Positions 1 to 8,794 of a DNA stretch of 64,000 nucleotides are shown here, one piece after another. The DNA comes from Mycolicibacterium goodii. GTDB lineage: Bacteria > Actinomycetota > Actinomycetes > Mycobacteriales > Mycobacteriaceae. Where the stretch lies: contig NZ_CP092364.2 of the NCBI RefSeq assembly GCF_022370755.2, forward strand, positions 5,456,001 through 5,520,000, in the 5' to 3' direction. The number at the start of each line of letters is the position of its first letter. Within the stretch, counting starts at the first letter, position 1. Made by a program: the position numbers and the translations under genes. The notes beneath the pieces are model-generated. The model saw nothing but the letters and a program-made list of their open reading frames with translations. It had not been told where the DNA came from and ran no database searches.

Positions 1-435
1 TGCGCCGACCTCGGACAACGGGCGCTGCTGTGCGCGGGCGGAACCGATTTCACCGGTGTGCGGATTCCCGACCATGTGAAGGTGGTCGGAGCGGTCAACT
101 ACGCGGAGATCTTTCCCGCCTGCCGCGCGGTGGTGCACCACGGGGGTTCCGGCACCACCGCGGCGAGCCTGCGGGCCGGGGTCCCGACGTTGATCTTGTG
201 GAGTTCAGCCGATCAGCCGTACTGGGGGAATCAGCTCAAGCGTCTGAAGGTGGGTACCGCACGCCGTTTTTCGAGTACCACCACCAAGTCGTTGGTCTCC
301 GACCTGCGCAAGGTTCTCACCCCGGATTGCCGAGCGCGCGCCGCAGAGATCGCCGACCAGATGACGCGGGCGGATGTGAGCGTGCAGAAGGCAGCCGATC
401 TTTTCGAGTCCACCGCGGCCAGACCACGTCGGTGA
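1..435 (+). CDS. Glycosyltransferase, GT-B fold, C-terminal part only (cut by window edge)
   Basis: The frame is open from the first base and ends at 435, giving 144 residues of the C-terminal half of a nucleotide-sugar glycosyltransferase. It carries the donor-binding signature VVHHGGSGTTAA followed by an AGVPTLIL segment, as in the UDP-glycosyltransferase/GtfA-type family. It is clearly paralogous to the complete gene at 7459-8727: both share HVKVVGAVNY, the HHGGSGTTAAS motif and the LKVGT-RRFS stretch. In GPL loci these enzymes attach 6-deoxytalose or rhamnose to the lipopeptide core. The substrate cannot be assigned here and the start lies outside the window. Confidence 0.9.
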   Translation, partial: CADLGQRALLCAGGTDFTGVRIPDHVKVVGAVNYAEIFPACRAVVHHGGSGTTAASLRAGVPTLILWSSADQPYWGNQLKRLKVGTARRFSSTTTKSLVSDLRKVLTPDCRARAAEIADQMTRADVSVQKAADLFESTAARPRR

Positions 436-580
436 ATGCCGGGCACCGTTTTCGGCACGACGATCGCGATCCTCTAAACGAAAAGCAGGAAGGTCGTACC
501 AGAAAGCCCTAGGCTTCTTGGCAACGGCGAGCCTGCGGTGGCCGGCGGGTCATCACAACATCCGAATACCAGGGGGCAGC

Positions 581-1804
581 GTGACCGATTACAGATGTCG
601 TATCTGCGGCGGTGTTCTTCGTCAGGTGCTCGATCTCGGACGACAGCCTGTTTCGAACGCGTTCGTCAAGCGGGAAGACGCCGACAAGGTCCCCGTCTTC
701 CGGCTCGCGGTCGGTTCCTGTGAGTCGTGTTCCATGGTGCAGCAACTCGAAACCGTCCCGCCGTACGAGATGTACCGGGCGGACTATCCGTACCGCGCGT
801 CGGGTTCGATGATGATCCGTAAGCACTTCGAAGGGGTTGCCCGGCACCTCATCGAGACGTGTGCGAACGTACGGGACGGCTTCATCGTCGAGATCGGCAG
901 CAACGACGGAGTCATGTTGAAGACGCTGCACGCAGCAGGCGTGCGACACCTCGGTGTCGATCCGGCGGCCAGCGCCGGCGAGGTGGCTCGATCACACGGG
1001 ATCAATGTCCGTACCGATTTCTTCAACGCGTCCACGGCGGAGGACATCTACGCCGAGCAGGGCCCCGCGAATGTCATTTTCTCGGCGAACACGTTCAGTC
1101 ACATTTCGGACCTCGCCACGATCTTCAAAGGCGTCGACACACTGCTGCGCCCCGACGGTCTGTTCGTCTTCGAAGATCGTTCGCTGGCCGATATCGTGCG
1201 CCACAACTACTTCGATCAGATTTACGACGAGCACATCTATCTGTTCTCCGTGAGTTCGGTCAAGGCCATGGCCGAACATTTCGGCTTCGAATTGGTCGAT
1301 GCCGAACACCTCCCCCTCCACGGCGGTTCCATCCGCTATACCGTGGCGCGCAAGGGCACGAGGGAACCGAGCGCCGCCGTCGCCGGATTCCTCGCGCAGG
1401 AGCAGGCCGATGGGCTGACCGGGCAGGAAGTGTTCGTACGGTTCGCCGCCGAGGTCGACCGCATCAAAGCCGACCTGGTGTCCCTCCTGGAGAAGCTGCG
1501 CTCGGACGGTAAGCGCGTCGTCGGCTACGGCGCAACCTCCAGGAGCGCCACCGTACTCAACTACTGCGGCATCGGACCCGACCTGTTACCGATGGTGTGC
1601 GACTCGACACCGGAGAAGCAGGGGCGGGTGACACCGCTGTCCCTCATTCCGGTCTGCCCACCGGATGCGTTCTCCGATCCGTACCCGGACTACGCCCTGC
1701 TGTTCGCGTGGAACCACGCCGAGGAGATCATGGGCAAAGAACGCCTTTTCCAGGAGAAGGGCGGCCGGTGGATCGTGTACGTACCTCAGGTGCACATCGT
1801 CTGA
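581..1804 (+). CDS. SAM-dependent C-methyltransferase-like protein, TylCIII family (deoxysugar tailoring)
   Basis: This 407-residue protein shows the three-part layout of NDP-hexose C-methyltransferases. An N-terminal zinc-binding region has C6-x2-C9 and C47-x2-C50, the SAM domain has EIGSNDG at 104-110, and the C-terminal domain has GYGATSRSATVLNYCGI. Characterised relatives methylate carbon 3 of keto-deoxysugars. GTG at 581 is chosen because AGGGGG lies just upstream and the protein then begins right before the first CxxC; a TTG at 518 would add 21 unlikely residues. It is the only plus-strand methyltransferase in this block, next to a glycosyltransferase and facing a minus-strand tailoring run. 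O- or N-methyl transfer cannot be excluded. Confidence 0.8.
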   Translation: MTDYRCRICGGVLRQVLDLGRQPVSNAFVKREDADKVPVFRLAVGSCESCSMVQQLETVPPYEMYRADYPYRASGSMMIRKHFEGVARHLIETCANVRDGFIVEIGSNDGVMLKTLHAAGVRHLGVDPAASAGEVARSHGINVRTDFFNASTAEDIYAEQGPANVIFSANTFSHISDLATIFKGVDTLLRPDGLFVFEDRSLADIVRHNYFDQIYDEHIYLFSVSSVKAMAEHFGFELVDAEHLPLHGGSIRYTVARKGTREPSAAVAGFLAQEQADGLTGQEVFVRFAAEVDRIKADLVSLLEKLRSDGKRVVGYGATSRSATVLNYCGIGPDLLPMVCDSTPEKQGRVTPLSLIPVCPPDAFSDPYPDYALLFAWNHAEEIMGKERLFQEKGGRWIVYVPQVHIV

Positions 1805-1826
1805 GTGCCCGCGGTGGCAGCGCCGC

Positions 1827-2627
1827 TCACACCGCAGGCTTGATGATCAGCCCCTGCCCGGTGGGCAGGGTGCAGACCATCACGCCCAGTTCCTTGGCGA
1901 CCTCGTCCATGGCGATGCGCTGCTCGTCACGACCCCGGTTCGCGTAGTCGTCCAAGAGAACGAACGCGCCCGGGGTCAGCCGAGGCCAGAAGTAGCGCAG
2001 CGCGGCCACCTCGGGCGGCGCACAGTTCATGTCGATGTGCAGGTACGCCACCTTCTCGGCGTCGACCTGATCGAGGGTGTCCGGGACGGCGCCGACGATG
2101 ATGCGGTGGTTCTTCCACTCGGCGAAGTTGGCGCGGACGCTGTCGACAGAGTCCACGTACAGCCCGTCACGCAGATGCGCCTCGCTGGTCTCCAGCGCAC
2201 CGGACTCGCGTTCTACCGCTGATACGTACCGTGGATCCAGCCCGGTGAAGGTGTCGAGAAGGTAGAACGTCTTGTCGAGGTCGTTCCAGTCGAGGTACTC
2301 CATGATGGCGCTGCTCAGGAACCCGTAGCTGACACCGCATTCGACGAAATCCCCGTCGAGTTTGCTCGCACTCGACGCGGCCCACAGCCCGACGTGCACG
2401 CGCCAGTGCCACTGATACCAGTCCATGTCGCCGAGCGCCTTCGCCCCGCGTTCATATGCGCGCTGGAAGTCCGGGTCGTCCATGAACGCATGCGTATTGA
2501 ACGTGATCAACGCATCGTTCGAGTACACATCCCGCAAAATGGTGCGCGCCAGCCAGTATTCACCGCGTACAGCCAACATCTTGAGACGGGCGGGAAACGA
2601 CAGTCGAGTCGGCACGGCGGCAACCAT
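1827..2627 (-). CDS. TylF/macrocin-type O-methyltransferase
   Basis: A 266-residue class I methyltransferase of the TylF family, whose members O-methylate sugars on macrolides and, in mycobacteria, GPL deoxysugars. Visible features are DGDFVECGVSYGFLS (SAM motif I), a YLLDTFTG segment, VAYLHIDMN and GAFVLLDDYAN (metal/acceptor region). ATG at 2627 is preferred because the upstream extension to 2678 is arginine-rich and unlike the family; no strong ribosome site decides it. It ends 22 nt from the C-methyltransferase on the other strand, so the two are convergent. It is a likely rhamnosyl or talosyl O-methyltransferase, but the position methylated is unknown. Confidence 0.8.
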   Translation of the reverse strand: MVAAVPTRLSFPARLKMLAVRGEYWLARTILRDVYSNDALITFNTHAFMDDPDFQRAYERGAKALGDMDWYQWHWRVHVGLWAASSASKLDGDFVECGVSYGFLSSAIMEYLDWNDLDKTFYLLDTFTGLDPRYVSAVERESGALETSEAHLRDGLYVDSVDSVRANFAEWKNHRIIVGAVPDTLDQVDAEKVAYLHIDMNCAPPEVAALRYFWPRLTPGAFVLLDDYANRGRDEQRIAMDEVAKELGVMVCTLPTGQGLIIKPAV

Positions 2628-2857
2628 AACACCGTGGCACGGCGATCCGCCGTGGAGACGGCACCGATTCCGCAGCAACTTGGCGCCGCCTCACTTCGCT
2701 CACCGTTGCGATCGGCCTTGCCACGGCGGCGTTTTGAGAGCCGAGCCCCAGGCAGCGAGCTCCGCAAGCTAACGCAGCATTGAGCGCGACGATCGGCCGA
2801 CAACGACCGATGGCCGCGAAGCCGTCAGGCGGCAAACCCGGCCACCGGGCCGGCCAC

Positions 2858-3670
2858 CTACCGATACACCGTCCGCGGCAACGTCTTCGGCTCTTTCGAC
2901 CGGTGGACGACCACAACCGAATCGAACACCTGGATGCTGTCGATGATCGTCGCGGCGAACGGCACCTGCACATGATCGACCCGCTTGGGATGGCCCTCCA
3001 TGAAATCGAAAGGAGAACGCAGCGCCATGTAGGGCGCATGCATGGCGTCCATCAGCACCTTGGTGAAGTCGATGAACGAATCGGGACGATCGCGATATCC
3101 CATCCAGTAGTTCGCACAGACGTCTTCCACCAGATACACACCCCCGGGCTTCAGGCGCGGGAACAGAAACTGGAACGACGAGATCATCTGGTTCGGCGTA
3201 TGGCCGCCGTCATCGAGAATCACGTCGAACGGGCCGAACTCATCGACGACACCGCTGAGGAAACTCGTGTCGGTCTGATCCCCGATACGGACGTGGACAC
3301 GCCGATCGGGGTCGTCGAACTGCGCGGAGTTCGGGTTGATGTCGAGCCCGACGATGGTGGTGTCGGGCAGGAACTCGCGCCACATCTGCAGGGATCCACC
3401 GCGGTCCACACCGATCTCGAGCATCCTTTCGGCACCGGGAAGAAACCGCTCGTAGATCGGTAGATAGTGCCGCAATTTGTGGATGTGTTCGGACTTCTCG
3501 AAGATCTTCCCGATGACCGTCTCCTCGGGAAGGGAATCATCGCTGCGCATGTTCACCGGACGGGCGAGCTCCGGACCGAGCGCGGCAAGCATCCGTTTGC
3601 GGCCTTTGAACGCATACCGGCGGAAGACGAACGGAGGTCTCGGCAAGAACACCGGCCGGAACATCGGCAT
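2858..3670 (-). CDS. Sugar O-methyltransferase, MycE/demethylmacrocin-type
   Basis: The 270-residue protein has RMLEIGVDRGGSLQMW (SAM-binding loop), IVGLDINP and FDVILDDGGHTPNQM, a combination typical of metal-dependent macrolide-sugar O-methyltransferases and of mycobacterial rhamnosyl O-methyltransferases (Rmt group). It probably adds an O-methyl to a deoxyhexose of a surface glycolipid. It is on the same strand as its neighbours but separated by 171 and 230 nt, so it may have its own promoter. ATG at 3670 begins a short basic leader. The exact hydroxyl target cannot be read from sequence. Confidence 0.8.
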   Translation of the reverse strand: MPMFRPVFLPRPPFVFRRYAFKGRKRMLAALGPELARPVNMRSDDSLPEETVIGKIFEKSEHIHKLRHYLPIYERFLPGAERMLEIGVDRGGSLQMWREFLPDTTIVGLDINPNSAQFDDPDRRVHVRIGDQTDTSFLSGVVDEFGPFDVILDDGGHTPNQMISSFQFLFPRLKPGGVYLVEDVCANYWMGYRDRPDSFIDFTKVLMDAMHAPYMALRSPFDFMEGHPKRVDHVQVPFAATIIDSIQVFDSVVVVHRSKEPKTLPRTVYR

Positions 3671-3841
3671 TATATTGATTTCCTCTGTTGCTCAGGTGAA
3701 TCCGGCCGCTGCGCGTGAGCGGCTGGCGCGGTGGGAGTCAGCTTACTGTGGGACATGGCCGGCTCATGACTTTCGCCCGTTCAGCGCGGCGTGTACTTAC
3801 ACACGAGACAATTGCCGTGAACCGCAGATGGAAGCGGTTCG

Positions 3842-4918
3842 TCAACCCGGTTGGGGTTCGACCTGCGGGGACGTGGCCCTCCTGTTCTGCCGGACCCGGC
3901 GCTTGAGCGCCATGGCGCGCTTCTCGACGAGGAACCAGCTCAGTGCCGCAAATGGCAATGTGGCGGCGGTGGATACCACGAAGAACGCGACCGGATGGAG
4001 GAACACCAAGCCGAGTCCCGCGAGGAGCTGCTGGACAGGGAACGCGTAGATGTAGAGACCGTAGGACAGGTCCGTGCGGACGTTCAACCGCTTGGTCTTG
4101 AGGAGCGAACCCGCGACGATCACGGCGTACGCCAGCGGGACACCGCCGAGGATGCGGTAATCGGGCATCAGGCCGGCCGCGAACACGATCACGACACACA
4201 CCGCGACCAGGGACCATCGGGCGGGGATGACGTCACGCCACTGATACATCATCGCCCCGGCCGCGAACATGATCGCGCAGCGCATCATGAGCTGCGGAAT
4301 GGTCCAGACGCCGGGGAAGGTGAGCGGCGGGAACATCATCGCCCCGACCAGGGCGAGCCCGAGGATCACCACCGATGTCCATCGCCGCTTGGCCAGCCCG
4401 ACCAGGCCCAGGATCGCAACGATGATGTAGCACATCACTTCCCAGATCAACGACCACAGCGAGGCGTTCCACCCCGCCATGTGATCAGGGATGTCGTACG
4501 GCGTGCCTGCGATGTCACGCTGTATGTAGATCAGCCCGCTGTTCTTGAGGATGAACTCGAACGGCGCGGATGTGCCGAAAACCCTGGCGACAGAATCACC
4601 GTGCGTCGCCAGGTAGAGCGGCGCGAAGACGAAGGCAGTGACGATCAGGCACACGTAGAAGCCAGGGAGGATTCGCAACGCGCGCGCGAGGAGGTAGTCG
4701 CGGATCTGCGGGTTGGTCAGCCAGCTCCTCGTGATGAGAAAGCCTGAGATGGCGAAGAATCCATCCACGCCGACCGAGAACAGGACCTGCAGGATGGGTT
4801 CGGGAGGCATCCGCCCGGTGATCGGAAAGGAATGCCACAGAATGACTTCCGCCGCCAAGGCGAGGCGAAACGCGTTCAGTGCGTTGTTCCGCGGATCGAA
4901 TACCTGTGCCAGTTTCAT
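3842..4918 (-). CDS. Membrane acyltransferase, acyltransferase_3 (OafA/Atf) family
   Basis: A polytopic protein of 358 residues with about ten hydrophobic segments and the family hallmarks LALAAEVILWHSF (N-terminal R/H region) and VGVDGFFAISGFLI. Members transfer acetyl or succinyl groups to sugars on the periplasmic side or during export; Atf1 acetylates GPL deoxytalose in M. smegmatis. ATG at 4918 is selected because GGCGGGGAC lies just upstream; the longer frame to 4996 has a hydrophilic extension. About 270 nt of relatively AT-rich noncoding DNA precede it, so it probably has its own promoter. The sugar acceptor is inferred from context only. Confidence 0.85.
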   Translation of the reverse strand: MKLAQVFDPRNNALNAFRLALAAEVILWHSFPITGRMPPEPILQVLFSVGVDGFFAISGFLITRSWLTNPQIRDYLLARALRILPGFYVCLIVTAFVFAPLYLATHGDSVARVFGTSAPFEFILKNSGLIYIQRDIAGTPYDIPDHMAGWNASLWSLIWEVMCYIIVAILGLVGLAKRRWTSVVILGLALVGAMMFPPLTFPGVWTIPQLMMRCAIMFAAGAMMYQWRDVIPARWSLVAVCVVIVFAAGLMPDYRILGGVPLAYAVIVAGSLLKTKRLNVRTDLSYGLYIYAFPVQQLLAGLGLVFLHPVAFFVVSTAATLPFAALSWFLVEKRAMALKRRVRQNRRATSPQVEPQPG

Positions 4919-5191
4919 CGTCCCCGCCTTATCCCCACCGGATTCTCCCGCGCCACCCGAAGGACCCGACAGCAGCCACCGATTGTGAATCCGCAATCAT
5001 CAAACAGGACGAATCCTAATAGGGCGAATTCTAGCCTCGCGCAGAAAAGTCGCACGCACCAGCCCCGTTTCCGGAAACGACACGCGGAAACCTGATTTGG
5101 CAACGCACTGCGGGTAGTCGACGAAGACCCTGATCAGGAATTTCCACATTCACGAAACGGGTCAGCATATCGGCGGACAACGACAGCGAAA
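4919..5191. other. Intergenic spacer upstream of the acyltransferase
   Basis: This 273-nt noncoding gap lies between two minus-strand genes. It contains a perfect 12-nt palindrome GTTTCCGGAAAC at 5067-5078. On the minus strand a TATTAG hexamer near 5016-5021 could serve as a -10 element for the acyltransferase. No gene was found in it. Confidence 0.3.
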
Positions 5192-6274
5192 TCAGTTGTC
5201 GCGCGACGACCGCTCGTGCTGTTCGTTGATCCAGTCCAGTAGGGCGCCCAGGCCCTCGTCGAGACCCCACTTGGGCGTCCAGTCCAGTTCGCGCTGCGCC
5301 GGCTCGATATCGGCACTCGCGGCCCTGATGTCGCCATCGCGGAACTTGCCGACCACCACCGGCTCAGGCGCGTCGAAAGCAGCCGCGATCTTTCGCGCCA
5401 GATCGTGAATCGTCACGCCGATACCGGACCCGATGTCCAGATAGCGCGACTCCGCGGCAGGCCGATCCACAGACGCGAACAGCGCCTCGATGACATCGTC
5501 GATGTAGACCAGGTCGCGGATGATCAGACCGTCTTCGTACACCTCCGACGCGCGCCCCTCGCGTGAGACCCGCGCGAAGAAGGGAACGACACCGGTGTAG
5601 GGGTTGGTGAGCGACTGCCCCGGCCCGTACGCGTTCTGCAGCCGCAACACACTCAGCGCGGTGTCGTGCGCGGACGTCCACGCCGCCAGTAGGTGCTCCT
5701 GGGCGAGTTTGGTTGCGCCGTAGATGTTCGTCGGCCGCGGCTGAGTCTCACCGGCCCGACTGGGCAGATGGAACGCGGGCGCGTCCGTCGGTCCCACCGG
5801 GTCCCAGATTCCCGCCGCGAGCTGCGCGTGGCTACGCGGTTTCGGATAGAAGACCTCAGAGCCACTCTGCCATGCACCTTCGCCGTACACCGCCCGCGAC
5901 GACGCGACCACGATCTGCTCCGGGACGAGGTCGGCTCGACTCAGCGCGTCGAGGAGCTGGGTGGTGCCGACGACGTTCACCGCACCGTGCCGTGTGGCCT
6001 GTGAAAGTGACTGAGCGGTACCTGTTTCTGCCGCCAGGTGGACCACCTGATCGGGCCGGAACAGCCTCAGCACCGCGTCCCAGTCCGGAGCATGCGTGAC
6101 GTCACTGGTGAACAGTCGCACCGATGACGGCAACTCGGTTTTCCGCCGGTCCCCGTGGACCTGGGGAAGGAAGACGTCGGTCACGGCCACTTCGTAACCG
6201 GCTTCGACGAGCCGGCGCGAAAGCAACGAGCCGATGAACCCCGCTCCTCCGGTGATGAGCACGGACTTTGACAC
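5192..6274 (-). CDS. NAD-dependent nucleotide-sugar epimerase/dehydratase (extended SDR)
   Basis: A 360-residue extended short-chain dehydrogenase/reductase. The NAD-binding GGAGFIG is at residues 9-15, the VVHLAAETG segment follows, the active-site serine region is VASSRAVYGEG, and the catalytic pair Y185-x3-K189 sits in NIYGATK. It probably converts an NDP-4-keto-6-deoxyhexose or epimerises an activated sugar, which would fit 6-deoxytalose or another unusual deoxysugar for GPL. GTG at 6274 has GGAAAGG nine bases upstream. It lies 97 nt after the methyltransferase at 6372-7373 and is likely co-transcribed with it. Substrate is an inference. Confidence 0.85.
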   Translation of the reverse strand: MSKSVLITGGAGFIGSLLSRRLVEAGYEVAVTDVFLPQVHGDRRKTELPSSVRLFTSDVTHAPDWDAVLRLFRPDQVVHLAAETGTAQSLSQATRHGAVNVVGTTQLLDALSRADLVPEQIVVASSRAVYGEGAWQSGSEVFYPKPRSHAQLAAGIWDPVGPTDAPAFHLPSRAGETQPRPTNIYGATKLAQEHLLAAWTSAHDTALSVLRLQNAYGPGQSLTNPYTGVVPFFARVSREGRASEVYEDGLIIRDLVYIDDVIEALFASVDRPAAESRYLDIGSGIGVTIHDLARKIAAAFDAPEPVVVGKFRDGDIRAASADIEPAQRELDWTPKWGLDEGLGALLDWINEQHERSSRDN

Positions 6275-6371
6275 GAGCCGAGGCCTTTCCTTCGATACTC
6301 TCAAATTCGTCGCCGATGCGTGCCCGTCAGGGGCCGCACGGCCGGGTCATCCTATCCGGGCCTGCCTGAAT

Positions 6372-7373
6372 TCAGGTTGCCCGCAAGACAAATCCAGTCT
6401 GATCACCACGCCCCTGGCGGTTGAGGTCGACCGAACGTCGCTCCCACTCCCAGAGCCGCTTCACCCCGAAGGTCTTGAAGAGGTATCCGAAGCCACCGGC
6501 CTCGGTGAGCGCGGTGTCGGTGCGGTACATCTCACTGCCGAAGAACTGCGACGCGTTCGAGTCGTCGATCGTCTGCTCGAGCCGCATACCGACCGCTTCC
6601 GCGGCTCGCTCCATTCCGGGTCGCGACGGGACCAGGGTGTGCCTCGGCGCATCGATCAGACACCAGTTCTTGCCGTAGAGATCCCACGCTTCCGACGATG
6701 TCGTGGGTACCCGCGCCAGACAGATACCGCCGTGGGCAAGCCGGGCGCGGGCGGCTTTCAACGTCGCGACCGGATCGGGTACGTGTTCGAGCGAATGGTT
6801 GAACATGATCACGTCGAACTCGCCGGAAACGTCTTCCATGAATTGCCTGGCGATCGGAACACCTGTCGGGGTGGTGGTGTCCGCGTCGACGAAAGGGTCC
6901 GCCCCGAAGAGGTTCCGGAAGCCCGCCCTGGCCAGCCGGTCGAGGAGTGCACCACCACCACACCCGACATCGAGAATCCGCGCATCGCGCCCGACGTTCA
7001 ATTGGCCGAGCATCTTGACGACGTCACCGCTCGCGTCGTTCGTGCCGATCAGCGAGCGGATACCCGGCGGAAGTGCGGCGATGAGCGCCCCGACGGTCCG
7101 AGCGCCGTCACGCAGGTCGTGTCGATCCCGCTGCGTCGTCAACCACTGGAGCAGGCGGGGGCCCTGGGAAGCGTTGTACGAGTAATACTTCCGCGGGTAG
7201 TGGCGAGCGAGTTCCTCGCCCTCGAGCACATCAACGATCTGCAGCGTCTGGCAATCGGCGCAGACGTAGTATTCGAACAGTTCGCGGGTGCCGTAGTACA
7301 TCTCTCGAACCGTCACCGTCCGATGCGGTCCGGCAGATCCGCACATCCGACATTGTTTGCTGATTTCGGCCAT
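6372..7373 (-). CDS. Zinc-ribbon class I SAM methyltransferase (methyltransf_23 type)
   Basis: The 333-residue protein starts with a putative zinc site (CRMCG and CADCQ, two CxxC pairs within the first 45 residues). A Rossmann methyltransferase domain follows with ILDVGCGGGALLDRLA, FNHSLEHVPDP and a GGICLARVP strand. This architecture is common in polysaccharide and glycolipid tailoring clusters. ATG at 7373 has GGAAAAGG upstream. It lies 85 nt downstream of the glycosyltransferase on the same strand and probably shares its transcript. The acceptor is unknown; a sugar hydroxyl is the simplest guess. Confidence 0.75.
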   Translation of the reverse strand: MAEISKQCRMCGSAGPHRTVTVREMYYGTRELFEYYVCADCQTLQIVDVLEGEELARHYPRKYYSYNASQGPRLLQWLTTQRDRHDLRDGARTVGALIAALPPGIRSLIGTNDASGDVVKMLGQLNVGRDARILDVGCGGGALLDRLARAGFRNLFGADPFVDADTTTPTGVPIARQFMEDVSGEFDVIMFNHSLEHVPDPVATLKAARARLAHGGICLARVPTTSSEAWDLYGKNWCLIDAPRHTLVPSRPGMERAAEAVGMRLEQTIDDSNASQFFGSEMYRTDTALTEAGGFGYLFKTFGVKRLWEWERRSVDLNRQGRGDQTGFVLRAT

Positions 7374-7458
7374 CTACCTTTTCCGCTCAGGGCTGGTCGT
7401 TTTGCAAGTGCCGCGACGAACGCGCCGGGACAAGGCGGCGGCGTCATCGGCGGCTCGG

Positions 7459-8727
7459 TCAGGCAGCACTTCTCACCCGCGCGAAATTCTCGACCAGATC
7501 CGCTGCGCGGCGCACACCGTCTGCGGGTTTGGTCATCTTGGCGGCGAGATTTCGCGCGCGGGTCGCGCATTCGGGTTCGAGGACGCGTCGTAGATCCGTG
7601 ATCAGCGTGTCTGGGTTCGTCGCCGAGAACCTGCGGGTCGTACCCACCTTGAGTTTCTTGATCTGCGAACCCCACAACGTCTGGTTGGCGTCCATCGACA
7701 GGATGAGCGTCGGGACGCCGGCACGCATACTCGCCGCCGTCGTTCCCGATCCGCCGTGGTGCACCACCGCACGGCACAGCGGGAACACGGCCCCGTAGTT
7801 CACTGCGCCGACGACCTTCACATGGTCGTAACTCGGTACCCCGCTGAAGTCGCTGTACCCGGCGCAGATCAGCGCTCGCTCACCCAACTGCGCGCTTGCC
7901 GCACTGATCATCTCGACGGTGTCCGTCGGGGATTCGACAGGCATGCTGCCGAAACCGAAACAGATCGGCGGTGTCCCGGCCGCGATCCACTCCGAGACCT
8001 CGTCATCGACGTCGGTGGACAGCTCCATCGTGAGCGCGCCGACGAACGGTCGAAGCTCACCCCATTTCGCCCACTCACGGGCCAGGCCAGGAAAACACAC
8101 CTCGTCGTAGGCCTGGATCTCCAGGGATCTGCGGGCGCCGATGCGCTGGGCCGACGGAATTCTGGCCTTCGGCAACCCGAGCTCACGCCGCTGGGTGTCC
8201 TCGACCTTCTTGTTCAGAAGCCAGGTGAACCAGTCGAACCCCTGCATCGCAGTGCGGCCCAGCAGCGGCGGCAGCACCGGCACGAGACGGCCGTTGGGCC
8301 GCACCGGCACATGGTGCAGCGTGACAAGGGGGATGTCGAAATGCTCGGCGACGTTGGCAGCCGTCTCCTGGTAGGCCTGGCCGGCGAACAGCACATCGGC
8401 ATCGGCTGTCAGCTCGGTGAGCGTGGCGCTCATCTGCGCCCAGCTCTCGTCGCTGCGCTCCCACAGCTCCTTCCACAACGCCCGCAACTCGTTGATCTTC
8501 CAGAACCCCTTGAAAACCGAATTCCAGAAGTTGCGGTAGACGTTCAGCCACGTACGGGTGTCCAACCCGAACGGCACCGCCGGAACGCCGGCCGCCTCGA
8601 CGAAGTCGACCGCGTCCGGCGCGACGGCCAGGCACACCTCGTGCCCGCGGCGCAGCAGCTCACGACCGACGACGAGAGACGGTTCGATGTCGCCCCTGGT
8701 TCCGTAGCTGGCCATCACGAATTTCAT
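7459..8727 (-). CDS. Glycosyltransferase, GT1/GtfA type
   Basis: A complete 422-residue GT-B glycosyltransferase. The N-terminal acceptor domain opens with the family motif YGTRGDIEPSL, and the C-terminal donor domain carries PICFGFGSMP and VVHHGGSGTTAASMRAGVP. It is a paralogue of the truncated gene at the window start. Relatives in GPL loci transfer 6-deoxytalose or rhamnose to the lipopeptide at the cytoplasmic face. ATG at 8727 has GAAAGG upstream. It sits between two methyltransferases on one strand with gaps of 67 and 85 nt, which suggests a transfer-then-methylate unit. Confidence 0.9.
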   Translation of the reverse strand: MKFVMASYGTRGDIEPSLVVGRELLRRGHEVCLAVAPDAVDFVEAAGVPAVPFGLDTRTWLNVYRNFWNSVFKGFWKINELRALWKELWERSDESWAQMSATLTELTADADVLFAGQAYQETAANVAEHFDIPLVTLHHVPVRPNGRLVPVLPPLLGRTAMQGFDWFTWLLNKKVEDTQRRELGLPKARIPSAQRIGARRSLEIQAYDEVCFPGLAREWAKWGELRPFVGALTMELSTDVDDEVSEWIAAGTPPICFGFGSMPVESPTDTVEMISAASAQLGERALICAGYSDFSGVPSYDHVKVVGAVNYGAVFPLCRAVVHHGGSGTTAASMRAGVPTLILSMDANQTLWGSQIKKLKVGTTRRFSATNPDTLITDLRRVLEPECATRARNLAAKMTKPADGVRRAADLVENFARVRSAA

Positions 8728-8794
8728 CTGAAGTCAAAGCCTTTCAGGGTAAGCGGGTGCATCGCCGTCGCCTGTGGCGGTCCGGCGCAGGCAC

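Noticed and set aside
5067..5078. Palindrome GTTTCCGGAAAC upstream of the acyltransferase as a regulator site
   Set aside because: Short and in a long spacer of 273 nt; such a palindrome can arise by chance, so it is mentioned only within the spacer entry.
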